DNA of 64,000 nucleotides, from assembly GCA_012841525.1 (NCBI GenBank), contig DUUO01000002.1, positions 1-64,000 on the forward strand, given 5' to 3'. Below the pieces are notes generated by a model. The model did no database searches. It saw only the letters and a list, made by a program, of their open reading frames with translations, and was not told where the DNA came from. Shown piece by piece: positions 1 through 9,775 of this stretch (position 1 is the first letter of the stretch; every line of letters starts with the position of its first letter). Both the position numbers and the translations under genes were made by a program. The DNA comes from Clostridiales bacterium. GTDB lineage: Bacteria > Bacillota > Clostridia > Christensenellales > DTU072.

Positions 1-150
1 AAATATTAATGTGACAAAATAAGTATTTCATAATGTAAATATTGATGTAATAAATACAAATATTAATGTGACAAAATAAGTAATTTCATAATGTAAATAT
101 TGATGTAATAAATACAAATATTAATATGACAAAATAAGTAATTTCATATA
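1..150. repeat. Tandem direct repeat, ~57-58 bp period, about 2.6 copies
   Basis: aaatattaatgtgacaaaataagta... begins at 1, 58 and 116 with near-identical units; may continue left of the window. Confidence 0.85.
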
Positions 151-199
151 TATGAACTTTAGCAAACAAATGTAAAAAGATAGCAAAGAGGTTAAGAAA

Positions 200-1051
200 A
201 TGAAAATAGGTATTATTGGTTTAGGATTAATGGGCGGGTCTCTTGCAAAAGGAATAAAAAGAAATATTCGCGATGCAATTATATATGGATCAGATATTAG
301 CAATGAAACAATAATGAGAGCAAAGCTTTTAGAGATTATTGATGAAACTTTAGATAATAAAAGTATAGGTGAAATGGATTTAGTTTTTGTTTGTACTGGT
401 GTTGAAGAAACAAAACAAGTCATAAATGATATCGCACCTTTATTAAAACCTGGAACTATGTGTTTAGATGTAACTGGCGTTAAAAAGACAATGTTTGAAT
501 TTTTAATGGAAAAAAGCAATCAATATCCCGAAATAGATTTTATATCTTTACATCCAATGGCAGGAAGAGAATATAGTGGATTGAGACATAGTACAGTAAA
601 TCTATATGAAAACGCATATATTTTAATTTTGCCAATTAGAACTTCTTTGCCTAGCTTGCAAAAAATTAAAAACTTTTTAAAACAGCTTAAAATAGCAAAT
701 GTTAAGATAACTAATCCAAAAGAACATGATGAAATGATTGCATATACATCTCAACTCCCACATGTGCTTTCAAACGCATATGTTAAAAATGAACTTGCAC
801 AAAAAAGTCTTGGGTTTTCAGCAGGAAGCTATAGAGATTTTACAAGAGTTGCACAAATTTCGAGTAAAATGTGGGTTCCATTAATGTTAGAAAATCGAGA
901 AAATATATTAAACGCAATTAAAGATTTTAAGGATAATCTTCAAAAACTTGAAAAAGCGTTGGAAGAAAATGATGCAAATGAGCTAAAAAAATTGTTAAAC
1001 GAAGGAAATGAGGCAAAATTAAAAGCTGATAAACAAAGATGGGAAGATTAA
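200..1051 (+). CDS. tyrA: Prephenate dehydrogenase
   Basis: GIIGLGLMGGSLAKGIK Rossmann start; SLHPMAGREYSG; aro operon context. Confidence 0.92.
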   Translation: MKIGIIGLGLMGGSLAKGIKRNIRDAIIYGSDISNETIMRAKLLEIIDETLDNKSIGEMDLVFVCTGVEETKQVINDIAPLLKPGTMCLDVTGVKKTMFEFLMEKSNQYPEIDFISLHPMAGREYSGLRHSTVNLYENAYILILPIRTSLPSLQKIKNFLKQLKIANVKITNPKEHDEMIAYTSQLPHVLSNAYVKNELAQKSLGFSAGSYRDFTRVAQISSKMWVPLMLENRENILNAIKDFKDNLQKLEKALEENDANELKKLLNEGNEAKLKADKQRWED

Positions 1052-1141
1052 TTATTGAAATTTTTGTTGTTACAAATATATAAAAAAGCTGATAAGCAAA
1101 AATAGGAAGATTAATTAGTGAAGTTTTTGTTGCAAATATAT
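1021..1141. repeat. Diverged tandem duplication, ~60 bp period, spanning the tyrA 3' end
   Basis: aaaagctgataaacaaagatgggaagattaatta... (1021) repeated as aaaagctgataagcaaaaataggaagattaatta... (1084). Confidence 0.85.
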
Positions 1142-1235
1142 AAATTGGAAAAAATTTTTTAAGTGGTAAATTAAAATGGCATAATTAATTAAAGGAATCA
1201 AATTAATTGTTTAGTTTGTTTTATAAGGAAAAATT

Positions 1236-2252
1236 ATGGAAACATTAATTGTAAAAGCTGAAAAAAAATATGATATATACATAGATTCTAATTGGCTAGA
1301 AGATGTTCAAAAGGAAATTTTATCAAAATATCCTGAAGAAAAAATTTTGGTTGTTATAGATGAAAATGTAGATAAAATATATGCTGAAAAACTAGTTACA
1401 TTATTTTCAAAGAAAAGAGTAAAGAAATATATTTTACCATCTGGTGAAAACAGTAAAAACATCAATGAATATGCTTCAATCCTTGCTGAATTAGCAAGGT
1501 CAAACTTTACAAGAAACGATTTAATAATTGCTTTAGGTGGCGGAGTTGTAGGCGATCTCGGAGGCTTTGTTGCATCTACATATCTAAGAGGTATAAGGTT
1601 TATTCAAATTCCAACAACATTACTTTCAATGATAGATTCATCAATTGGTGGAAAGACCGCAATTGATTTTGATAATAAGAAAAATATAATAGGTGCATTT
1701 TATTCACCAACGAATGTGTATATTGATACAAAATTGTTAGAAACTTTGCCAGAGGAAGAGTTATTGAGTGGTTATGGCGAACTTGTAAAATATGCAATTT
1801 TGGATAAAAAAATTTACAAACTTATAAACAAAGATATAGAAATTAAAGACTTAATAAAGGCTTGTTTATCTTACAAAAAATCTATTGTCCAAAAAGATTT
1901 TAAAGAAAAAAATCTTAGGATGCTATTAAATTTGGGACATACTATAGGGCATGCAATAGAAGCAAAATCTAAATTCAGGATTAAGCATGGTGCAGCAGTT
2001 GCACTTGGAATAATTTATGCAACCAAAATTTCAAACAAGTTAAATTTACTAAAAGAATCTGAGCAAATTAAAATATTTAATTTATTAAAAAAGTTTAATC
2101 TCTATTCAGAAAAAGAATTTGATGTTAAAGATTATGTTTATAGCGATAAAAAAATAAGCAGTAATGGGAAAATAAATTTTGTTGCTATGCAAAAAATTGG
2201 GAAATGTAAAATAATAGCAATAACACTTGAAGAATTTATAAAATTACTATAA
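1236..2252 (+). CDS. aroB: 3-dehydroquinate synthase
   Basis: GGGVVGDLGGFVASTYLRGIRFIQIPTTLLSMIDSSIGGKT; NLGHTIGHAIEA. Confidence 0.96.
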   Translation: METLIVKAEKKYDIYIDSNWLEDVQKEILSKYPEEKILVVIDENVDKIYAEKLVTLFSKKRVKKYILPSGENSKNINEYASILAELARSNFTRNDLIIALGGGVVGDLGGFVASTYLRGIRFIQIPTTLLSMIDSSIGGKTAIDFDNKKNIIGAFYSPTNVYIDTKLLETLPEEELLSGYGELVKYAILDKKIYKLINKDIEIKDLIKACLSYKKSIVQKDFKEKNLRMLLNLGHTIGHAIEAKSKFRIKHGAAVALGIIYATKISNKLNLLKESEQIKIFNLLKKFNLYSEKEFDVKDYVYSDKKISSNGKINFVAMQKIGKCKIIAITLEEFIKLL

Positions 2253-2441
2253 GGCTGTTGTTTTAGATGTAATTTAATTGTTTTAAAATCAGTAGAATAT
2301 TAAATTTCTATATTTTATTAATAATATAGTCAGTATATAATAAATATAATTAGTATCTAGAAAATAGTTCTATTTGAAAAATTTGCTAAACTAATGTAGT
2401 TTTTAAATAAGATATATTTTAGTTTAGGGAAGGTGAATTAA

Positions 2442-3728
2442 ATGAAAGGTTCCATAGCATTAAAAAAATCTATTATTGAAGGTAAAATTTCAACAAATGA
2501 TTCAAAATCATATTTGCATAGGCTTTTATTCATGGCTTTTATTCAAGATGATTTGGATAAAATTACAATAAATTTAAAAGATGAAGATCTATCAAATGAT
2601 ATTATTGCGACCATTGGAGTTTTAAATACAATAGGTGCAGATATAAAGGTTGTTGGTAAAACAATAACAGTTGAAAAAAGAGAAAACTTTCATGCAGATG
2701 AAGTTTTAGATATTAATGTCTTAGAAAGTGGCTCTACACTAAGATTTGTTTTACCAGTTATCGCGAAATTAGGCTTATCTGTAAGAGTTTTTGGACAAGG
2801 AAGAGTTTTATCTAGACCTTTAGAAGATTTAATTAATCTTTTGAATATTCATGGTTATGTAGTAGAACACAACGATGGATACTTAAATTGTTATGGAAAA
2901 TTACAACCTACGGTATATAAAATCAAAGGATATATATCAAGTCAATATATTACAGGCTTAGCATTTGCATTAGCACTATCTAAAGGTGGGCAAATTGAAA
3001 TTGAAGGAACAATAGTATCAAAACCATATATAGAACTAACATTGCAAGTTATGAAAAAATTTGGCTTTGATATTTCAATTAATTCACATGGTTTCAGTAT
3101 AAAAAAGGCAAGGAAACTTAAAAAAGAAGATTCTACATTTGATGTTGAGGGTGATTGGTCATCTGCGGCAGCACTATTTACCATTGGTGCATTTTCAAAA
3201 GGCATAGAAGTTGACAACTTATCATTGAAATCAGCACAAGCAGATAGTGCAATAATTGATATTTTATTAAGAGCAAAAGCAAATATTGAAAAAACAAATA
3301 TGGGTTATAAAATTGCAAACTCTAATTTAAAGCCAATAATTAATTTAGACATAAATTCTTGTCCTGATCTTGCTCCATCACTTGCTGTGCTTTTTGCATT
3401 TGCTGATGGGCAGACTACTTTATTTGGAGTTAGAAGATTGCAAGATAAAGAAAGTGATAGATTAGAAGAAATTGGTATATTTTTAGAAAAGATTGGAAGA
3501 AAATTTATTCTTTTAGATGATGAACTGAGAATTTTCGGAATAGATGAAGATATTGATGTTGAGCTAACATATGAAGGTAGTGATCATAGATTAGCGATGG
3601 CATATACTGCAATTTCACAAAGAAACTTACAACCGACAATAATCTCTCATCCTGAATGTATAGATAAATCATTCGTCAATTTTTATGAACATTTAAGTGG
3701 AATTGGATTGATTATCGAAAATAAATAG
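2442..3728 (+). CDS. aroA: 3-phosphoshikimate 1-carboxyvinyltransferase (EPSP synthase)
   Basis: LESGSTLRFVLPV; GDWSSAAALF; RLQDKESDRL; SDHRLAMA. Confidence 0.92.
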   Translation: MKGSIALKKSIIEGKISTNDSKSYLHRLLFMAFIQDDLDKITINLKDEDLSNDIIATIGVLNTIGADIKVVGKTITVEKRENFHADEVLDINVLESGSTLRFVLPVIAKLGLSVRVFGQGRVLSRPLEDLINLLNIHGYVVEHNDGYLNCYGKLQPTVYKIKGYISSQYITGLAFALALSKGGQIEIEGTIVSKPYIELTLQVMKKFGFDISINSHGFSIKKARKLKKEDSTFDVEGDWSSAAALFTIGAFSKGIEVDNLSLKSAQADSAIIDILLRAKANIEKTNMGYKIANSNLKPIINLDINSCPDLAPSLAVLFAFADGQTTLFGVRRLQDKESDRLEEIGIFLEKIGRKFILLDDELRIFGIDEDIDVELTYEGSDHRLAMAYTAISQRNLQPTIISHPECIDKSFVNFYEHLSGIGLIIENK

Positions 3729-3736
3729 AGGGTAAT

Positions 3737-4855
3737 ATGTTAGATATAAAAATTTATGGTCATTCAAGATCAGAAAAAATTGGCATAATAATTTCAAATT
3801 TTCCAAAAGGCTTTACCATAAATATAAAAGAACTTCAAAAGTTTGTAGACAGAAGGAAAAGTCAAGATAACATTTGGTCAACACCAAGAAAAGAACAAGA
3901 CAAAATAGAGCTTGTTTCTGGTGCTTCCATGATAAATGATGTTGAATTTGAAACCAATGGCGATATCTTAGAATTTTCTATTACCAATTCCGATATAAAA
4001 TCTGATAATTTAACTGAAAAAGAAAAACCATATCTTTGTAGACCCTCACATGCAGATTTTGTTTCATATAAAAAATATGGACAAATTTTTCCAGGTGGTG
4101 GTCCTTTTTCTGGTAGAATGATGGCTTCTTATGCAATTTTAGGTGGTATCGCCAGTCAAATTTTGTATAAAAACGGAATAACTATTGCGGCATATATTAC
4201 TCAAATAGGGAAGGTTAAAGCAAAAACATACTATGATAATACATCTTTTGTTGATGCTGGTATTTCTAATCTTCATAATAAGTTTAACAATAAAAATTTT
4301 GCATTTAATGATGATTTATTTAGAATCTTAGATAAAAATGATAGGGAAGAGTTGATTTCAGAAATTAAAAATGCGGCAGAAAAAAAAGACAGTGTGGGAG
4401 GCAAAATTGAATGTGTTGCTTATGGCGTACCACAAGGTCTTGGTGGTCCCATATATAATAGTTTTGAAGGTAGACTTTCCTATCACTTGTTTGCAATACC
4501 TGCCGTTAAAGCGTATGAATGTGGAATAGGCACGAACTTTGCAAATAGCAATGCATCAAAAGTAAATGATCAATTTTGTAAAATTAATGATGAAGTTAGC
4601 ACGATAACTAATTACAATGGTGGAATTGTAGGAGGATTAACTAATGGTGAACCCATAGTGTTTAGTGTATCAATTAAACCTGTTCCATCAATAGGCATCG
4701 AACAAGACTTTTACAATATAAAAACGGAAAAAATTGAGAAATTTGCTATTAAAGGAAGAAATGATGCTTGTATAGTTCCAAGGGCAGTCGTATTGGTTGA
4801 ATCTGCTCTTGCGATAACAATACTTGAAAATATGATAGATGCAAAATTGATTTAA
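3737..4855 (+). CDS. aroC: Chorismate synthase, divergent N-terminal motif
   Basis: RRKSQDNIWSTPRKEQDKIELVSG; RPSHADFVSYKKYG; GGGPFSGR; CIVPRAVVLVE; N-terminus reads IYGHSRSEKIG where IFGESHG-type is expected. Confidence 0.88.
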   Translation: MLDIKIYGHSRSEKIGIIISNFPKGFTINIKELQKFVDRRKSQDNIWSTPRKEQDKIELVSGASMINDVEFETNGDILEFSITNSDIKSDNLTEKEKPYLCRPSHADFVSYKKYGQIFPGGGPFSGRMMASYAILGGIASQILYKNGITIAAYITQIGKVKAKTYYDNTSFVDAGISNLHNKFNNKNFAFNDDLFRILDKNDREELISEIKNAAEKKDSVGGKIECVAYGVPQGLGGPIYNSFEGRLSYHLFAIPAVKAYECGIGTNFANSNASKVNDQFCKINDEVSTITNYNGGIVGGLTNGEPIVFSVSIKPVPSIGIEQDFYNIKTEKIEKFAIKGRNDACIVPRAVVLVESALAITILENMIDAKLI

Positions 4856-4978
4856 CATAAATTGTTAAGTACAAACAATATTTCAATATATGGTAAACAT
4901 AAAATTATTTAACATTAACTGTCAAATACAGAAAATACACAAACAATTAATATCATACGATGCAGAAGTTTAATAAGC

Positions 4979-6130
4979 TTGGAGGTAAATATGAGCTTAG
5001 AAAAATATAGGAATGAAATTGATAAAATAGATGATGAAATATCAAAACTATTTAAAAGACGAATGGAAATTGCAAAAGATATTGCCATTGTAAAAAAGGC
5101 TGAAAACAAACCAATTGTTAATGTAGCAAGAGAAAAAGAGATAATTAATAGAGTTGCGGGTGAAATGCCTTATGAATTAAAACTTTATTCTAAGCAAGTT
5201 TTTAATACTATTTTTGATGTTAGTAAAGCATATCAATCTAACTTTTTTAATGAAACAAGCAAAATAAAAGAAAAAATAACAAAAGTTTTAGAAAATGGAT
5301 TAGAAAGATTTCCTATTGAAGCAAATGTTGCCTGTCAAGGTGTACTTGGATCTTATTCAAGCATTGCTACTGAAAGGCTTTTTGAGATATCAAACATACT
5401 ATATTTTAAAGATTTTGAAGGAGTTTTTAATGCAGTAGATAAAGGTTTATCTCAATATGGTGTTTTGCCAATAGAAAATAGTTCTGTTGGTAGTGTAAAT
5501 AAAGTCTATGATTTAATGAATAAATATAGTTTTTATATAGTTAAAAGTTATAAATTGAGAGTGCAACATTCACTGGCTGCCAAACCTGGAGCTAAACTTT
5601 CTCAAATAAAAGAAATAATATCTCATGAACAAGCAATAGAGCAATGTGGTGAATTTCTAAACAATCACAAAGATATAAAAATTACTATATGTGATAACAC
5701 TGCTTTAGCAGCAAGAAATGTATCTCAGTTAGATAGAGATGATGTGGCTTGTATTTGCTCAAGTGAAGCGGCAAAAGCATATAACTTGAAAGAATTAGCA
5801 AAAAACATTCAAGATAATGACAACAACTATACAAGGTTTATTGTTATTTCTAAAGATTTCAAAATTTTTATAAATTCTAACCGTATTAGTATTATGGTTA
5901 ATTTGCCTCATACGGCAGGTTCACTTAACAAGTTTTTAAATGAATTTTCAATAAGAGGCTTAAATCTTACAAAATTGATGTCAAGGCCGCAACCTAAATC
6001 ACCATTTGATTTTATTTTTTATTTTGACTTTGAAGCAAACATTGAAGATGAAAGTGTTGTAAATTTAATAAGTATTTTAGAAAATCAAGTGGAGCAATTT
6101 GTATTTTTGGGCTACTATCAAGAAGTTTAA
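4979..6130 (+). CDS. pheA: Bifunctional chorismate mutase / prephenate dehydratase (P-protein); start probably 4991 (MSLEKYR)
   Basis: N-terminal AroQ-type mutase (LEKYRNEIDKIDDEISKLFKRRMEIAKDIAIVK) followed by PDT (GVLGSYSSIATERLF; GVLPIENSSVGSV) and ACT domain. Confidence 0.93.
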   Translation: MEVNMSLEKYRNEIDKIDDEISKLFKRRMEIAKDIAIVKKAENKPIVNVAREKEIINRVAGEMPYELKLYSKQVFNTIFDVSKAYQSNFFNETSKIKEKITKVLENGLERFPIEANVACQGVLGSYSSIATERLFEISNILYFKDFEGVFNAVDKGLSQYGVLPIENSSVGSVNKVYDLMNKYSFYIVKSYKLRVQHSLAAKPGAKLSQIKEIISHEQAIEQCGEFLNNHKDIKITICDNTALAARNVSQLDRDDVACICSSEAAKAYNLKELAKNIQDNDNNYTRFIVISKDFKIFINSNRISIMVNLPHTAGSLNKFLNEFSIRGLNLTKLMSRPQPKSPFDFIFYFDFEANIEDESVVNLISILENQVEQFVFLGYYQEV

Positions 6131-6190
6131 TTTTGCAAATCAGAAAAACTATTTAATAAATTTAGCAGTAGAATAATATTTGGAGCAGAA

Positions 6191-7456
6191 ATGTCAAAAC
6201 AATATGGACTCATAGGAAAAGATTTATCATATTCTTTATCAAAAGAAATTCATAGTGTAGTAAATGATAATTATAAATATTATCCTTGCAAAACTGTGCT
6301 TGATGTTGAAAAATTAATTGCATCACAAGAGTTAGATGGATTTAATGTAACTATTCCATATAAAGAAACTGTTATGAGTTTTATTTCTAAAACTGACACA
6401 ATTGCAAAAGAGATTGGTTCAGTAAATACGGTTGTTTTAGAAAATGGAAATTATGTAGGATATAATACTGATTATATCGGAATTATAAAAACTTTTGATA
6501 GGCTTGGTATAGATGTAAAAACATCAAATTTTTTAATTTTAGGTTCTGGCGGAAGTTCTAAATCAGTGGAGTATGTGTTAAAAAGTAAAGGCAATAATGA
6601 CTATTATATTGCAAGCAGAACAAAAACGAAAAAGCCCAATTATATAACATATGATGAAATAGATAGAATAAAAAGTAAAATTAATGTAATTGTCAATGCT
6701 ACACCAATAGGGATGCATAAATATATTTACAAGGAACCTTTAGTTGATGTTTCCAAGTTTTCTAAATTACAATATGTATTCGATTTAATATATAATCCAA
6801 ATAATACAAAATTAATTTTAGAGGCTAAATTAAAAGGTATAAAGACATCAAATGGTCTATGGATGTTGATAAGCCAAGCACTTGCTGCAGAAGAATGTTT
6901 TTTGGATAAAGAAATTTCAATTGATAAGTTTCTACTGCTAGAAAAAGAATTGACATTAAAAAACACTAACATAGTTTTATATGGTATTGCAGGTGCTGGG
7001 AAATCTAGTATTGGAGAAAAACTTTCTAAACTTTTAGGAAAAACTTTCTATGATACAGACATGCTTATAGAACAAAAAACAAACATGAAAATTCCTGAAA
7101 TCTTTAAAATTTTTGGGGAAGAATATTTTAGAAATTTAGAAAAGGAAATTATTGCTGATCTTGCAACTAAAAACAATTGTTGTATTTCATTGGGAGGCGG
7201 TGCCGTACTAAATAACGAATCTGTTCAAAAACTAAAATTGAATGGTCTATTTGTTTATGTGAAACGTAGATTAAATGACATTGAAACATTAGGCAGACCA
7301 TTATATGAAAACAAAACACCAAAAGAGCTTTACGAAGAAAGAAAAGAAATATACGAATCAATAGAAGACATTGATTTTTTGAATGATGATAAAAGTATTG
7401 ATGTATCTGCAAATAGATGTAAAGATTTAATTATGAAATACTTCGAGATTGTTTAA
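6191..7456 (+). CDS. Shikimate dehydrogenase / shikimate kinase fusion
   Basis: AroE: YGLIGKDLSYSLSKEIHS, DGFNVTIPYKE, NTDYIG, LGSGGSSKS; then AroK: YGIAGAGKSSIGEKLSKLLGKTFYDTD, SLGGGAVL, GRPLYE. Confidence 0.93.
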   Translation: MSKQYGLIGKDLSYSLSKEIHSVVNDNYKYYPCKTVLDVEKLIASQELDGFNVTIPYKETVMSFISKTDTIAKEIGSVNTVVLENGNYVGYNTDYIGIIKTFDRLGIDVKTSNFLILGSGGSSKSVEYVLKSKGNNDYYIASRTKTKKPNYITYDEIDRIKSKINVIVNATPIGMHKYIYKEPLVDVSKFSKLQYVFDLIYNPNNTKLILEAKLKGIKTSNGLWMLISQALAAEECFLDKEISIDKFLLLEKELTLKNTNIVLYGIAGAGKSSIGEKLSKLLGKTFYDTDMLIEQKTNMKIPEIFKIFGEEYFRNLEKEIIADLATKNNCCISLGGGAVLNNESVQKLKLNGLFVYVKRRLNDIETLGRPLYENKTPKELYEERKEIYESIEDIDFLNDDKSIDVSANRCKDLIMKYFEIV

Positions 7457-7571
7457 ATTTTTATTAACAACATCCAAAAAAACTATATTTCGTAATTATC
7501 ATAAATTTTTAATTTGTTAGTTATTGCTTTAATACATTGATAGCAACAAATTGCTATGATATAATTTGCAC

Positions 7572-9047
7572 ATGGAGAAAAAAAGAGACTTAAATAAAAA
7601 GCGAACTATAACACCAGCCCAGAGATGGGGCTTGGGACTTGGAGATTTAGGTTATAGTTTAATCGCAAATACACTCGCTTCATATATTTTGTATTTTGGC
7701 AATGCTGTAATGGGCGTGCCTGGCTCTATTATGGGTGCAGCAATTGCAGTTGGTACGGTTTGGGATTCCATTACAGACCCCGCACAAGGAGTTCTTAGCG
7801 ATAACACCAAAAATAAATTTTTTGGAAGAAGACATCTATATATACTTATTGGTTTAATTGGAATGGTTATAGGAAATATTTTCATATGGGCTGTTCCAGC
7901 ACGGTTTTCAGTATGGGGAAAATTTGCTTGGTTTTTGTGTTTTTCTATATTAATGAAAACATGTTTTACATTGTTTCAAACTCCAAACAATGCTTTATCT
8001 CTTGAAATATCTAATAATTATGATGAAAGATCCGGAATACAGATATTTAAGGGTGTATTTACAATACTAGGTTTATTGCTACCAACTGTACTAATGGCGT
8101 TATTTCAAAAACCAGCTCCTGGAATTGATGACGGACGTTTGAATCCACAGTCATATGTCAATTTTTCATATTTTACTTCAGCAGTCGCAATAGTTTTATG
8201 TACATATATGTTTATTATAACTTTTAGCCATGTTCCAAGACTTCGAGAGCTTGCAAAAAAAGAAAAAACGGAAAAAATAGGTTTTAAAGAAGGTTTTATT
8301 AAAATATTTAAAAATTTTGGTGGCGCTTTAAAAGATGTAAATTTTAGGGCAATTGCAATTGGATTTGCAGTTTCTATGTTTGCGGCCTCAGTCATAATTG
8401 CAGTAGGGTTCCATGTCTTTACATTTACATTTAACACATCGAATATTCAAATGTATATAGTTATGGGTGGCTTGTTTGTTATGACAATTGCAGGACAACC
8501 ACTTTGGATGAAAATATCAAAAAAATACGATAAGAAAAAAGCTTTAATGATTGGTCAAATTATGAGTTTAATTGGCTGTATTATGCTTGGAATAATGGTG
8601 GCATTGAGAAATCCAATAAATGATTTACTTGCAAAAAGCAAGGCTGCTGTAATAGTTATGATGCCTCCTTTGATGGTTGCAGGATTTGGAACAGGAGTTT
8701 TATATTCTTTACCAGTTGCTTTAATTGGAGATATTGCGGTAGTTGAAAAACTAAAAAGAGGTGAAGATAAAACTGCTACATATGCTGGATTTTTAACTTT
8801 TGCAAATAAAGCAGGGCAAGCATTAGCACAAGTTGTTTTGGGTGTCTGTATAGATTTAATAGGGTTTAAAGAGGGGCAGAAAACACAAACCGAATCGGTT
8901 AAAATCGCATTAGGCTGGTTGATGGTTGGAGGTTGTACAATTGCTATAGTTGCTGGTTTCTTTATTTTCTCAACATTTAAATTAAATAGATTTTATGTAG
9001 AAAATGCATTGCAAAAATTGGGAGATGATTCAGTAGAGACAAATTAA
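7572..9047 (+). CDS. GPH-family (glycoside-pentoside-hexuronide:cation) MFS transporter
   Basis: GLGDLGYSLIANTLASYILYFG; WDSITDPAQGVLSDNTKNKFFGRRH; ~12 hydrophobic segments. Confidence 0.85.
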   Translation: MEKKRDLNKKRTITPAQRWGLGLGDLGYSLIANTLASYILYFGNAVMGVPGSIMGAAIAVGTVWDSITDPAQGVLSDNTKNKFFGRRHLYILIGLIGMVIGNIFIWAVPARFSVWGKFAWFLCFSILMKTCFTLFQTPNNALSLEISNNYDERSGIQIFKGVFTILGLLLPTVLMALFQKPAPGIDDGRLNPQSYVNFSYFTSAVAIVLCTYMFIITFSHVPRLRELAKKEKTEKIGFKEGFIKIFKNFGGALKDVNFRAIAIGFAVSMFAASVIIAVGFHVFTFTFNTSNIQMYIVMGGLFVMTIAGQPLWMKISKKYDKKKALMIGQIMSLIGCIMLGIMVALRNPINDLLAKSKAAVIVMMPPLMVAGFGTGVLYSLPVALIGDIAVVEKLKRGEDKTATYAGFLTFANKAGQALAQVVLGVCIDLIGFKEGQKTQTESVKIALGWLMVGGCTIAIVAGFFIFSTFKLNRFYVENALQKLGDDSVETN

Positions 9048-9110
9048 TAAACCTTTTGGTAAAACTTTTTTAATTTTTAGAGTTTTAGTTTAATATTTGA
9101 GGAAGAATAG

Positions 9111-9482
9111 GTGTTAGAATTTTTTGCAACAAATGACAAAAAGCAATTAGATGCTATTATGCAAGATGTTTTTGGAAAGGATTTTCCAGGACAAGTTGGA
9201 TATGTTTTATCATATAATGATACAATTATTGGAATTTCTAAAATATCAGTTACACCAGAGATATCTTCAATTAAATTTATAGGCATATCAAAGCCATATC
9301 GTAAAAAAGGTTTTGGTGATTTTTTTACAAGGTCTTTAATGAATACATTATCTTATGTGTCTGAGGTTATAGTCATTGAATATGTTTCAAATTATTATTT
9401 GCAATTTGGTTTTGTTGAAAAAAATAAAACGATGACAATTGACAGTAAGAATATTATTTTCCCGTCAAAGTGTGGGCATTAA
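9111..9482 (+). CDS. GNAT-like N-acetyltransferase, small; GTG start
   Basis: IKFIGISKPYRKKGFGDFFTRSLM acetyl-CoA-loop-like motif. Confidence 0.6.
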   Translation: MLEFFATNDKKQLDAIMQDVFGKDFPGQVGYVLSYNDTIIGISKISVTPEISSIKFIGISKPYRKKGFGDFFTRSLMNTLSYVSEVIVIEYVSNYYLQFGFVEKNKTMTIDSKNIIFPSKCGH

Positions 9483-9775
9483 CTTTGAAAAAAGAAATAA
9501 TATAAAATCAAAAATAAAATTGTTTTGATATAAAAGTATTGGCGTTAATTTATGCAAATAATGCAAAATTAAATAGAAGGCACTTCTCAAAAAGTTTAGA
9601 CACTGGTTTTATGATTAATTCTATATTTTCATTATATGTTTTATGAATTTTGAATTTCTATTATGGTTAAAAATGACCTTTTACTATGTGTATAAAAAGA
9701 TTAAATGCTTGTTATTATAAATACTTTAGAGTATATTAATATATTATTATTGCTTTACAAAAAAGGAGGCTTTAA

